Assembly: GCA_030998225.1 (NCBI GenBank)
Contig: JAPYXD010000742.1
Span: 2,790,001 to 2,854,000 of the forward strand
Direction: 5' to 3'
Length of the DNA stretch: 64,000 nucleotides
From: Diplolepis rosae
Taxonomy: Eukaryota > Arthropoda > Insecta > Hymenoptera > Diplolepididae
The notes under the pieces are model-generated. The model had not been told where the DNA came from and searched no databases. It saw only the letters and a list, made by a program, of their open reading frames with translations. The position numbers were made by a program, and so were the translations under genes. Shown piece after piece: positions 12,797 to 25,929 of the stretch. The number at the start of each line of letters is the position of its first letter. Position 1 is the first letter of the stretch.

Positions 12797-15028
12797 TCGC
12801 GCATTATCTTTCCACTCTTTTCAGGTTGGACTTCGTTCAACTTGCGTGATTAAGCGGCTATTTATGTATTTATATCAGTTCTGACGTCCAGTGAACTCGC
12901 GAATTACTTGGCCTTCTTACTTAGAATCAGAGTCCGAAGTGCTCGCGCATTACTTCACCTCTTTATCCAGGTCAGAGTCCAAGGAGCCTAAGTGTTAATT
13001 ATTATCTATTGACCACTTTATAAAAATTCTTATACTCCTAAGAATTCATGCATTACTTGGCCACTCTTTTCAGGTCAGCCTTCGTTCAACCTGCGTATTA
13101 CGCGACACTTTTTGTATTTATATCAGTACCGACGTCCACTGAACTCGCGCATTACTCGGACACCTTACTTAAAATCAGAGTCTGAAGTGCTCGCGCATTA
13201 CTTGTCCGCTTTATTCAGGTCTGAGTCTAAGGATCCTACGTGTTAATTATTATCTATTGGCCACTTTATAAAAATTCTTATACTCCTAAGAATTCGCGCA
13301 TTATCTTGCCACTCTTTTCAGGTCAAACTTTGTTCAACTCGCGTATTACGCTGCTATTTATGTATTTATATCAGTCCCGACGTCCATTGAACTCGCGCAT
13401 TACTTGGCAACATAACTTTAAGTCTGAGTCCGAAGAACTCGCGCATTACTTGGCCGCTTTATTCAGGTCAGATTCTGATGAATCTACGTGTTAATTATTA
13501 TCTATTGGCCACTTTATAAAAATTCTTATACTCCAAAGAATTCGCGGATTACTTGGCCACTCTTTTCAGGTCAAACGTTGTGCAACTCGCGTATTACGCT
13601 GCTATTTATGTATTTATATCAGTTCTGACGTCCATTGAACTCGCCCATTACTTGGCCACCTTACTTAAAATCAGAGTCTGAAGAACTCGCCCATTACTTG
13701 GCCGCTTTATTCAGGTCAGAGTCTGATGAATCTACGTGTTAATTATTATCTATTGGCCACTTTATAAAAATTCTTATACTCCTAAGAATTGGCGCATTAC
13801 TTGGCCACTCTATTCAAGTCAGACTTCGTACAACTTGCGTATTACGCGGCTATTTATGTATTTATATCAGTTCTGACGTCCATTGAACTCGCGCATTACT
13901 TGGCCACCTTATTTAGAATCAGAGTCCGAAGTGCTCGCGCATTACTTGGCCTCTTTATCCAGGTCAGAGTCTAAGGATCCTACGTGTTAATTATTATCTA
14001 TTGGCCACTTTATAAAAATTCTTATACTCCTAAGAATTCGCGCATTACTTGGCCACTCTTTTCAGGTCAAACTTTGTTCAACTCGCGTATTACGCGGCTA
14101 TTTATGTATTTATATCAGTTCTGACGTCCAATGAACTCGCGCATTACTTGGACACCTTACTTAAAATCAGAGTCTGAAGTGCTCGCGCATTACTTGTCCG
14201 CTTTATTCAGGTCTGAGTCTAAGGATCCTACGTGTTAATTATTATCTATTGGCCACTTTATAAAAATTCTTATACTCCTAAGAATTCGCGCATTACTTGG
14301 CCACTCTTTTCAGGTCAAACTTTGTTCAACTCGCGTATTACGCTGCTATTTATGTATTTATATCAGTCCCGACGTACATTGAACTCGCGCATAACTCGGC
14401 CACCTTACTTAAAATCAGAGTCCGAAGAACTCGCCCATTACTTGGCCGCTTTATTCAGGTCAGATTCTGATGAATCTACGTGTTAATTATTATCTATTAG
14501 CCACTTTATAAAAATTCTTATACTCCTAAGAATTCGCGCAATACTTGGCCACTCTTTTCAGGTCAAACTTCGTACAACTTGCGTATTACGCGGCTATTTA
14601 TGTATTTATATCAGTTCTGACGTCCATTGAACTCGCGAATTACTTGGCCACCTTATTTAGAATCAGAGTCCGAAGTGCTCGCGCATTACTTGGCTTCTTT
14701 ATTCAGGTCAGAGTCTAAGGAGTCTACGTGTTAATCATTATCTATTGGCCACTTTATAAAAATTCTTATACTCCTAATAATTCGCGCATTACTTGGCCAC
14801 TCTTTTCAGGTCAAACTTTGTACAACTCGCGTATTACGGCGCAATTTTGGATTTATATCAGTCCTGACGTCCATTGACCTCGCGCATTACTTGGCAACAT
14901 AACTTTAAGTCTAAGTCCGAAGAACTCGATCATTACTTGGCCGCATTATTCAGGTCAGAGTCTAAGGAGTCTACGTGTTAATCATTATCTATTGGCCACT
15001 TTATAAAAATTCTTATACTCCTAATAAT

Positions 15029-15173
15029 TCGCGCATTACTTGGCCACCCTTTTCAGGTCAAACTTTGTACAACTCGCGTATTACGCTGTTATTTATGTAT
15101 TTATATCAGTCCCGACGTCCATTGAACTCGCGCATTACTCGGCCACCTTATTTTGAATCAGAGTCCGAAGTGC
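15029..15173 (+). repeat. 145-bp deletion-derived monomer (instance 2)
   Basis: Same 103-bp deletion; the join is at 15174, where GAAGTGC is followed by TCGCGCATTATCTTGCC. Confidence 0.85.
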
Positions 15174-16253
15174 TCGCGCATTATCTTGCCACTCTTTTCA
15201 GGTTGGACTTCGTTAAACTTGCGTATTAAGCGGCTATTTATGTATTTATATCAGTTCTGACGTCCAGTGAACTCGCGAATTACTTGGCCTTCTTACTTAG
15301 AATCAGAGTCCGAAGTGCTAGCGCATTACTTGGTCTCTTTATCTAGGTCAGAGTCCAGGGATCCTACGTGTTAATTATTATCTATTCGCCACTTTATAAA
15401 AATTCTTATACTCCTAAGAATTCACGCATTACTTGGCCATTCTTTTCAGGTCAGCCTTCGTTCAGCCTGCGTATTACGCGACTCTTTTTGTATTTATATC
15501 AGTCCTGACGTCCATTGAACTCGCGCATTACTTGGCCACCTTACTTAAAATCAGAGTCTAAAGTGCTCGCGCATTAATTGGCCGCTTTATTCAGGTCTGA
15601 GTCTAAGGATCCTACGTGTTAATTATTATCTATTGGCCACTTTATAAAAATTCTTATACTCCTATGAAGTCGCGCATTATCTTGACACACTTTTCAGGTC
15701 GGACTTCGTTCAACTCGCGTATTACGCGGCTATTTATGTATTTATATCAGTCCGGACGTCCATTGAACTCGCGCATTACTTGGCAACATAACTTTAAGTC
15801 TGAGTCCGAAGAACTAGCGCATTACTTGGCCGCTTTATTCAGGTCAGAGTCTGATGAATCTACGTGTTAATTATTATCTATGGGCCACTTTATAAAAATT
15901 CTTATACTCCTAAGAAGTCGCGCACTATCTTGCTACTCTTTTCAGGTCGGACTTCGTTCAACTTGCGTATTACGCGGCTATTTTTGTATTTATATCAGTC
16001 CTGGAGTCCAGTGAACTCGCGAATTACTTGGCCTTCTTACTTAGAATCAGAGTCCGAAGTGCTCGCGCATTACTTGGCCTCTTTATCTAGGTCAGAGTCC
16101 AGGGATCCTACGTCTTAATTATTATCTATTCGCCACTTTATAAAAATTCTTATAATCCTAAGAATTCGCGCATTACTTGGTCACTCTTTTCAGCTCGGAC
16201 TTTATTCCAAACGCGTATTACGCCGCAATTATGTATTTTTATCAGTCCTGACG

Positions 16254-16345
16254 TCCATTGAACTCGCCCATTACTTGGCAACATAACTTTAAGTCTGAGT
16301 CCATTGAACTCGCGCATTACTTGGCAACATAACTTTAAGTCTGAG
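16254..16345 (+). repeat. 46-bp internal tandem duplication (instance 4)
   Basis: Units at 16254-16299 and 16300-16345, same breakpoints. The first unit has CTCGCCCATTAC, a private change. Confidence 0.88.
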
Positions 16346-17645
16346 TCCGAAGAACTCGCGCATTACTTGGCCGCTTTATTCAGGTCAGAGTCTGATGAAT
16401 CTACGTGTTAATTATTATCTATTGGCCACTTTACAAAAATTCTTATACTCCTAAGAAGTCGCGCATTATCTTGCTACCTTTTCTGGTCGGACTTCGTTCA
16501 ACTTGCGTATTACGCGGCTATTTATGTATTTATATCAGTCCTGATGTCCAGTGAACTCGTGCATTACATGGCCACCTTATTTAGAATCAGAGTCCGAAGT
16601 GGTCGCGCATTACTTGGCCGCTTTATTCAGGTCAGAGTCTGATGAATCTACGTGTTAATTATTATCTATTGGCCACTTTATAAAAATTCTTATACTCCTA
16701 AGAATTCGAGCATTACTTGGCCACTCTTTTCAGGTCAGCCTTCGTTCAGCCTGCGTATTACGCGACTCTTTTTGTATTTATATCAGTCCCGACGTCCACT
16801 GAACTCGCCCATTACTTGGTCACCTTACTTAAAATCAGAGTCTGAAGTGCTCGCGCATTACTTGTCCGCTTTATCCAGTTCATAGTCCAAGGATCCTAAG
16901 TGTTAATTATTATCTATTGGCCACTTTATAAAAATTCTTATACTCCTAAGAATTCGCGCATTACTTGGTCACTCTTTTCAGCTCAGACTTTGTTCAAATC
17001 GCGTAATTTGTAAAAATCGCAATTTTGTATTTATATCAGTCCTGACGTCCATTGAAGTCGCGCATTACTTGGCAACATAACTTAAAGTCTGAGTCCGAAG
17101 TGCTCGCGCATTACTTGGCCGCTTTATTCAGGTCAGAGTCTGATGAATCTACGTGTTAATTATTATCTATTGGCCACTTTACAAAAATTCTTATATTCCT
17201 AAGAAGTCGCGCATTATCTTGCTACTCTTTTCAGTTCGGACTTCTTCCAACTTGCTTATTACGCGGCAATTTATGAATTTATATCAGTTCTGACGTCCAG
17301 TGAACTCGCGGATTACTTGGCAACATAACTTTATGTCTGAGTCCGAAGAGGTCGCGCATTACTTGGCCGCTTTATTCATGTCAGAGTCTGAGGAATCAAC
17401 GTGTTAATTATTATCTATTGGCCACTTTACAAAAATTCTTATACTCCTAAGAAGTCGCGCATTATCTTGCTGCTCTTTTCAGTTCGGACTTCTTTCAACT
17501 TGCGTATTACGCGTCTATTTATGTATTTATATCAGTTTTGACGTCCATTGAACTCGCGCATTACATGGCAAAATAACTTTAAGTCTGAGTCCTAAGAACT
17601 CGCGCATTACTTGGCCGCTTTATTCAGGTCAGAGTCTGATGAATC

Positions 17646-17790
17646 TACGTGTTAATTATCATCTATTTTCCACTTTATAAATTTTCTTATTCTCCTGAGA
17701 ATTCGCACATTTTCTTGCTACTCTTTTCAGTTCGGACTTCGTTCAACTTGCGTTTTAGGCGGCTATTTTGTATTTATATCAGTTCTGACG
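17646..17790 (+). repeat. Unusually diverged array A copy
   Basis: This stretch departs from its neighbours more than most copies: ATCTATTTTCCACTTTATAA, TTCTTATTCTCCTGAG, GCACATTTTCTTGC and GCGTTTTAGGCGGC. It shows a T-rich run of changes and lies between well-conserved monomers. It may be an old copy that escaped homogenisation. Confidence 0.6.
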
Positions 17791-18899
17791 TCCATTGAAC
17801 TCGCGCATTACATGGCCTTCTTATTTAGAATCAGAGTCCGAAGCGCTCGCGCATTACTTGGCCTCTTTATCCAGGTCAGAGTCCAAGGATCCTACGTGTT
17901 AATTATTATCTATTGGCCACTTTATACAAATTCTTATACTCCTAAGAATTCGCGCATTACTTGGTCACTCTTTTCAGCTCAGACTTTGTTCAAATCGCGT
18001 ATTACGCCGCAATTTTGTATTAATATCAGTCCTGACGTCCATTGAACTCGCGCATTACTTGGCAACATAACTTTAAGTCTGAGTCCGAAGAACTCACGCA
18101 TTACTTGGCCGCTTTATTCAGGTCAGAGTCTGATGAATCTACGTGTTAATTCTTATCTATTGGCCACTTTATTAACAAATTCTTATACTCCTAAAAATGC
18201 ATGCATTACTTGGCCACTCTTTTCAGATAGGACTTCGTTCAACTTGCGTATTACGCGGCTATTTATGTATTTATATCAGTCCTGACGTCCATTGAACTCG
18301 CGCATTACTTGGCAACATAACTTTCAGTCTGAGTCCGAAGTGCTCGCGCATTACTTGGCGTCTTTATTCAGTTCAGAGTCTAAGGAGTCTACGAGTTAAT
18401 TATTATCTATTGGCCACTTTATAAAAATTCTAATACTCCTAAGAATTCGCGCATTATCTTGACACTCTTTTCAGAAAGGACTTCGTTCAACTTGCGTATT
18501 ACGCGGCTATTTTTGTATTTATATAATTCTTGACGTCCATTGAACTCGCGCATTACTTGGGAACATAAATTTAAGTCTGAGTCCGAAGTGCTCGCGCATT
18601 ACTTGGCTTCTTTATTCAGTTCAGAGTCTAAGGAATCTACGAGTTAATTTTTTATCTATTGGCCACTTTATAAAAATTCTTATACTCCTAAGAAGTCGCG
18701 CATTACTTGGCCACTCTTTTCAGGTGAAACTTTGTTCAACTCGCGTATTACGCGGCTATTTATGTATATATATCAGTCCGGACGTCCATTGAACTCGCGC
18801 ATTACTTGGCAACATAACTAAAAGACTGAGTCCGAAGAACTCGCCCATTACTTGGCCGCTTTATTCAGGTCAGAGTCTGATGAATCTACGTGTTAATTA

Positions 18900-19676
18900 T
18901 TATCTATTAGCCACTTTATAAAAATTCTTATACTCCTAAGAAGTCGCGCATTATCTTGCTACACTTTTCAGGTCGGCCTTCTTTCAACTTGCGTATTACG
19001 CGGCTATTTTTGTATTTATATCAGTCCTGACGTCCAGTGAACTCGCGCATTACATGGCCTTCTTATTTAGAATCAGAGTCCGAAGTGCTCGCGCATTACT
19101 TGGCCTCTTTATCCAGGTCAGAGTCCAAGGATCCTACGTGTTATTATTATCTATTGGCCACTTTATAAAAATTCTTATAATCCTAAGAATTCGCGCATTA
19201 CTTGGTCACTCTTTTCAGCTCGGACTTTGTTCAAAACGCGTATTACGCCGCAATTATGTATTTTTATCAGTCCTGACGTCCATTGAACTCGCGCATTACT
19301 TGGCAACATAACTTTAAGTCTGAGTCCATTGAACTCGCGCATTACTTGGCTAAATAACTTTAAGTCTGAGTACGAAGAAATCGCGCATTACTTGGCCGCT
19401 TTATTCAGGTCAGAGTCTGATGAATCTACGTGTTAATTATTATCTATTGGCCACTTTACAAAAATTCTTATACTCCTAAGAAGTCGCGCATTATCTTGCT
19501 ACCTTTTCTGGTCGGACTTCGTTCAACTTGCGTATTACGCGGCTATTTATGTATTTATATCAGTCCTGATGTCCAGTGAACTCGTGCATTACATGGCCAC
19601 CTTATTTAGAATCAGAGTCCGAAGTGGTCGCGCATTACTTGGCCGCTTTATTCAGGTCAGAGTCTAAGGAGTCTAC
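18900..19676 (+). repeat. Array A block, copy 3 of 3 (shorter)
   Basis: Matches the right-hand part of the 4,310-5,308 and 7,088-8,086 blocks. Sequence to the left of 18,900 belongs to a different subfamily, so this copy begins inside the block. It is followed directly at 19,677 by the sequence that matches the left edge of the window. Confidence 0.7.
19279..19370 (+). repeat. 46-bp internal tandem duplication (instance 5)
   Basis: Units at 19279-19324 and 19325-19370, same breakpoints. The second unit has GGCTAAATAAC and GAGTACG, private changes. Confidence 0.88.
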
Positions 19677-20314
19677 GTGTTAATTATTATCTATTGGAAA
19701 CTTTATAAAAATTCTTATACTCCTAAGAAGGTGCGCATTACTTGGCCACTCTTTTCAGGTCAGCCTTCGTTCAGCATGCGTATTACGCGACTCTTTTTGT
19801 ATTTATATCAGTCCCGACGTCCATTGAACTCGCGCATTACTTGGCCACCTTACTTAAAATCAGAGTCTGAATTGCTCGCGCATTACTTGGCCTCTTTATC
19901 CAGGTCAGATTCCAAGGATCCTACGTGTTAATTATTATCTATTGGCCACTTTATAAAAATTCTTATACTCCTAAGAATTCGCGCATTACTTGGTCACTCT
20001 TTTCAGCTCAGACTTTGTTCAAATCGCGTAATTTGTAAAAATCGCAAATTTGGATTAATATCAGTCCTGACGTCCATTGAACTCGCGCATTACTTGGCAA
20101 CATAACTTTAAGTCTGAGTCCGAAGAACTCGCGCATTACTTGACCGCTTTATTCAGGTCAGAGTCTAAGGAATCTACGTTGTAATTATTATCTATTGGCC
20201 ACTTTATAAATATTCTTATACTCCTAAGAAGTCGCGCATTATCTTGCTACCCTTTTCTGGTCGGACTTACTTCAACTTGCGTATTACGCGGCTATTTATG
20301 TATTTATATCAGTC
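19630..20314 (+). repeat. Second copy of the block at 1-685
   Basis: Partner of the block at the left edge of the window, offset 19,629 bp, with only scattered base differences seen by eye. A part of it, from about 20,150 to 20,380, also matches about 8,610-8,830 through the markers AATCTACGTTGTAATTATT and CTTGCTACCCTTTTCTGG. Confidence 0.7.
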
Positions 20315-21679
20315 CTGATGTCCATTGAACTCATGCATTACTTGGCAACATAACTATAAGTCTGAGTCCGAAGAACTCGCGCATTACTTGGCCGCTTTAT
20401 TCAGGTCAGAGTCTGATGAATCTACGTGTTAATTATTATCTATTGGCCACTTTATAAAAATTCTTATACTCCTAAGAATTCGCGCATTACTTGGCCACTC
20501 TTTTCAGGTCAAACTTTGTTCAACTCGCGTATTACGCTGCTATTTATGTATTTATATCAGTCCCGACGTACATTGAACTCGCGCATTACTCGGCCACCTT
20601 ACTTAAAATCAGAGTCCGAAGAACTCGCCCATTACTTGGCCGCTTTATTCAGGTCAGATTCTGATGAATCTACGTGTTAATTATTATCTATTGGCCACTT
20701 TATAAAAATTCTTATACTCCAAAGAATTCGCGGATTACTTGGCCACTCTTTTCAAGTCAGACTTCGTTCAACTTGCGTATTTCGCGGCTATTTATGTATT
20801 TATATCGGTTCTGACATCCATTGAACTCGCGCATTACTTGGCCACCTCATTCATGATCAGAGTCCGAAGTGCTCGTGCATTACTTGGCCTCTTTATCCAG
20901 GTCAGAGTCCAAGGATCCTACGTGTTAATTAATATTTTTTGGCCACTTTATTAAAAAAATTCTTAGACTCCTAAGAATTCATGCATTACTTGGCCAGTCT
21001 TTTTCAGCTCAGACGTCGGTCAACTCGCGTATTACGCTGCTATTTATGTATTTATATCAGTCCCGACGTACATTGAACTCGCGCATTACTCGGCCACCTT
21101 ACTTAGAATCAGAGTCCGAAGTGCTAGCGCATTACTTGGCCTCTTTATCTAGGTCAGAGTCCAGGGATCCTACGTGTTAATTAATATTTTTTGCCACTTT
21201 ATTAAAAAATTCTTATACTCCTGAGAATTCGCTCATTACTTGGCCACTCTTTTCAGGTCAAACTTCGTTCAACTCGCGTATTACGCGGCTATTTATGTAT
21301 TTATATCAGTTGTGACGTCCAGTGACCTCGTGCATTACATGGCCACCGTACTTATAATCAGAGTCCGAAGTGCTAGCGCATTACTTGGCCTCTTTATCCA
21401 GGTCAGAGTCCAGGGATCCTACGTGTTAATTATTATCTATTGGCCACTTTATAAAAATTCTTATACTCCTAAGAATTCACGCATTACTTGGCCACTTTTT
21501 TCAGGTCAGCCTTCGTTCAGCCTGCGTATTACGCGACTCTTTTTGTATTTATATCAGTCCCGACGTCCATTGAACTCGCGCATTACTTGGACACCTTACT
21601 TAAAATCAGAGTCTGAAGTGCTCGCGCATTACTTGTCCGCTTTATTCAGGTCTGAGTCTAAGGATCCTACGTGTTAATT

Positions 21680-22195
21680 ATTATCTATTGGACACTTTAT
21701 AAAAATTCTTATACTCCAAAGAATTCGCGCATTACTTGGCCACTCTTTTCAGGTCTAACTTTGTTCAACTCGCGTATTACGCTGCTATTTATGTATTTAT
21801 ATCAGTTCTGACGTCCATTGAACTCGCGCATTACTTGGCCACCTTATTTAGAATCAGAGTCCGACGTGCTCGCGCATTACTTGACCTCTTTATCCAGGTC
21901 AGAGTCCAAGGAGCCTAAGTGTTAATTATTATCTATTGGCCACTTTATAAAAATTCTTATACTCCTAATAATTGGCGCATTACTTGTCCACTCTATTCAA
22001 GTCAGACTTTGTTCAACTCGCGTATTACGCGGCTATTTATGTATTTATATCAGTCCCGACGTCCATTGAACTCGCGCATTACTTGGCCACCTTACTTAAA
22101 ATCAGAGTCTGAAGTGCTCGCGCATTACTTGTCCGCTTTATTCAGGTCTGAGTCTAAGGATCCTACGTGTTAATTATTATCTATTGGCCACTTTA
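21680..22195 (+). repeat. Two-monomer block, copy 2 of 3
   Basis: Matches 2300-2815 with the same diagnostic variants. It differs at few positions by eye, for example AATAATTGGCGC where copy 1 has AAGAATTGGCGC, a change shared with the copy at 24,943. Confidence 0.7.
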
Positions 22196-22715
22196 TAAAA
22201 ATTCTTATACTCCTTAGAATTCGCGCATTACTTGGCCACTCTTTTCAGGTCGGACTTAGTTCAGCCTGCGTATTAAGCGGCTATTTATGTATTTATATCA
22301 GTTCTGACGTCCATTGAACTCGCGCATTACTTGGCCACCTTAGTTAGAATCAGAGTCCGAAGTGCTCGCGCATTACTTGGCTTCTTTATTCAGGTCAGAG
22401 TCTAAGGAGTCTACGTGTTAATCATTATCTATTGGCCACTTTATAAAAATTCTTATACTCCTAAGAATTCGCGCATTACTTGGCCACTCTTTTCAGCTCA
22501 GAAATCGTTCAAATCGCGTATTACGGCGCAATTTTGTATTTATATAATTCTAGACGTCCATTGAACTCGCGCATTACTTGGCAACATAAATTTAAGTCTA
22601 AGTCCGAAGAACTCGATCATTACTTGGCCTCTTTATCCAGGTCAGAGTCTAAGGATCCTACGTGTTAATTATTATCTATTGGCCACTTTATAAAAATTCT
22701 TATACTACTAAGAAT

Positions 22716-22860
22716 TCGCGCATTACTTGGCCACTCTTTTCAGGTCAAACTTCGTACAACTTGCGTATTACGCGGCTATTTATGTGTTTATATCAGTTCT
22801 GACGTCCATTGAACTCGCGCATTACTTGGCCACCTTATTTAGAATCAGAGTCCGAAGTGC
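22716..22860 (+). repeat. 145-bp deletion-derived monomer (instance 3)
   Basis: Same 103-bp deletion; the join is at 22861. The following unit has TTTTCAGGTTGGACTTCG, a variant seen after all four joins. Confidence 0.85.
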
Positions 22861-23851
22861 TCGCGCATTATCTTGCCACTCTTTTCAGGTTGGACTTCGT
22901 TCAACTTGCGTATTAATCGGCTATTTTTGTATTTATATCAGTCCTGACGTCCAGTGAACTCGCGCATTACTTGGCCTTCTTATTTAGAATCAGAGTCCGA
23001 AGTGCTCGCGCATTACTTGACCTCTTTATCCAGGTCTGAGTCTAAGGATCCTACGTGTTAATTATTATCTTTTGGGCACTTTATAAATATTCTTATACTA
23101 CTAAGAATTCGCGCATTTCTTGGCCACTCTTTTCAGGTCAAACTTCGTACAACTTGCGTATTACGCGGCTATTTATGTATTTATATCAGTTCTGACGTCC
23201 ATTGAACTCGCGCATTACTTGGCCACCTTATTTAGAATCAGAGTCCGAAGTGCTCGCGCATTACTTGTCCGCTTTATTCAGGTCTGAGTCTAAGGATCCT
23301 ACGTGTTAATTATTATCTATTGGCCACTTTATAAAAATTCTTATACTCCTAAGAATTCGCGCATTACTTGGCCACTCTTTTCAGGTCAGACTTCGTTCAT
23401 CTTGAGTATTACGCGGCTATTTATGTATTTATATCAGTTCTGACGTCCATTGAACTCGCGCATTACTTGGCCACCTTATTTAGAATCAGAGTCCGAAGTG
23501 CTCGCGCATTACTTGGCCGCTTTATTCAGGTCAGAGTCTAAGGAGTCTACGTGTTAATCATTATCTATTGGCCACTTTATAAAAATTCTTATACTCCTAA
23601 GAATTCGCGCATTACTTGGCCACTCTTTTCAGGTCAGACTTCGTTCAAATCGCGTATTACAGCGCAATTTTGTATTTATATCAGTCCTGACGTCCATTGA
23701 AATCGCGCATTACTTGGCAACATAACTTTAAGTCTGAGTCCGAAGAACTCGATCATTACTTGGCCGCATTATTCAGGTCAGAGTCTAAGGAGTCTACGTG
23801 TTAATCATTATCTATTGGCCACTTTATAAAAATTCTTATACTCCTAAGAAT

Positions 23852-23996
23852 TCGCGCATTACTTGGCCACTCTTTTCAGGTCAAACTTCGTACAACTTGC
23901 GTATTACGCGGCTATTTATGTGTTTATATCAGTTCTGACGTCCATTGAACTCGCGCATTACTTGGCCACCTTATTTAGAATCAGAGTCCGAAGTGC
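23852..23996 (+). repeat. 145-bp deletion-derived monomer (instance 4)
   Basis: Same 103-bp deletion; the join is at 23997. The following unit shares GACTTCGTTAAACTTGCG with the one after instance 2, so these two look most closely related. Confidence 0.85.
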
Positions 23997-24942
23997 TCGC
24001 GCATTATCTTGCCACTCTTTTCAGGTTGGACTTCGTTAAACTTGCGTATTAAGCGGCTATTTATGTATTTATATCAGTTCTGACGTCCAGTGAACTCGCG
24101 AATTACTTGGCCTTCTTACTTAGAATCAGAGTCCGAAGTGCTAGCGCATTACTTGACCTCTTTATCCAGGTCAGAGTCCAAGGAGCCTAAGTGTTAATTA
24201 TTATCTATTCGCCACTTTATAAAAATTCTTATACTCCTAAGAATTCACGCATTACTTGGCCATTCTTTTCAGGTCAGCCTTCGTTCAGCCTGCGTATTAC
24301 GCGACTCTTTTTGTTTTTATATCAGTCCCGACGTCCATTGAACTCGCGCATTACTTGGCCACCTTACTTAAAATCAGAGTCTGAAGTGCTCGCGCATTAC
24401 TTGTCCGCTTTATTCAGGTCTGAGTCTAAGGATCCTACGTGTTAATTATTATCTATTGGCCACTTTATAAAAATTCTTATACTCCTTAGAATTCGCGCAT
24501 TACTTGGCCACTCTTTTCAGGTCGGACTTAGTTCATCTTGAGTATTACGCGGCTATTTATGTATTTATATCAGTCCTGACGTCCATTGAACTCGCGCATT
24601 ACTTGGCCACCTTATTTAGAATCAGAGTCCGAAGTGCTCGCGCATTACTTGGCTTCTTTATTCAGGTCAGAGTCTAAGGAGTCTACGTGTTAATCATTAT
24701 CTATTGGCCACTTTATAAAAATTCTTATACTCCTAAGAATTCGCGCATTACTTGGCCACTCTTTTCAGCTCAGAAATCGTTCAAATCGCGTATTACGGCG
24801 CAATTTTGTATTTATATAATTCTAGACGTCCATTGAACTCGCGCATTACTTGGGAACATAAATTTAAGTCTGAGTCCGAAGTACTCGATCATAACTTGGC
24901 CGCATTATTCAGGTCAGAGTCTAAGGATCCTACGTGTTAATT

Positions 24943-25458
24943 ATTATCTATTGGCCACTTTATAAAAATTCTTATACTCCAAAGAATTCGCGCATTACTT
25001 GGCCACTATTTTCAGGTCTAACTTTGTTCAACTCGCGTATTACGCTGCTATTTATGTATTTATATCAGTTCTGACGTCCATTGAAATCGCGCATTACTTG
25101 GCCACCTTATTTAGAATCAGATTCCGACGTGCTCGCGCATTACTTGACCTCTTTATACAGGTCAGAGTCCAAGGAGCCTAAGTGTTAATTATTATCTATT
25201 GGCCACTTTATAAAAATTCTTATACTCCTAATAATTGGCGCATTACTTGTCCACTCTATTCAAGTCAGACTTTGTTCAACTCGCGTATTACGCGGCTATT
25301 TATGTATTTATATCAGTCCCGACGTCCATTGAACTCGCGCATTACTTGGCCACCTTACTTAAAATCAGAGTCTGAAGTGCTCGCGCATTACTTGTCCGCT
25401 TTATTCAGGTCTGAGTCTAAGGATCCTACGTGTTAATTATTATCTATTGGCCACTTTA
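24943..25458 (+). repeat. Two-monomer block, copy 3 of 3
   Basis: Matches 2300-2815 and 21,680-22,195. It shares AATAATTGGCGC with copy 2, which suggests these two are the more recently related pair, and carries private changes such as GATTCCGACGTGC. Confidence 0.68.
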
Positions 25459-25929
25459 TCAAAAAATTCTTATACTCCTAAGAATTCATGCATTACTTGG
25501 CCACTCTTTTCAGTTCAGCCTTCGTTCAACTTGCGTATTAATCGTCTATTTTTGTATTTATATCAGTCCTGACGTCCAGTGAACTCGCGCATTACTTGGG
25601 AACATAAATTTAAGTCTGAGTCCGAAGAACTCGCGCATTACTTGGCCTCTTTATCCAGGTCAGAGTCTAAGGATCCTAAGTTTTAATTATTATTTTTTGG
25701 CCACTTTATAAAAATTCTTATACTCCTAATAATTCGCGCATTACTTGGCCACTCTTTTCAGGTCAGCCTTCGTTCAACCTGCGTATTACGCGACTCTTTT
25801 TTATTTATATCAGTCCCGACGTCCATTGAACTCGCGCATTACTTGGCCACCTTATTTAGAATCAGAGTCCGAAGTGCTCGCGCATTACTTGGCTTCTTTA
25901 TTCAGGTCAGAGTCTAAGGAGTCTACGTG

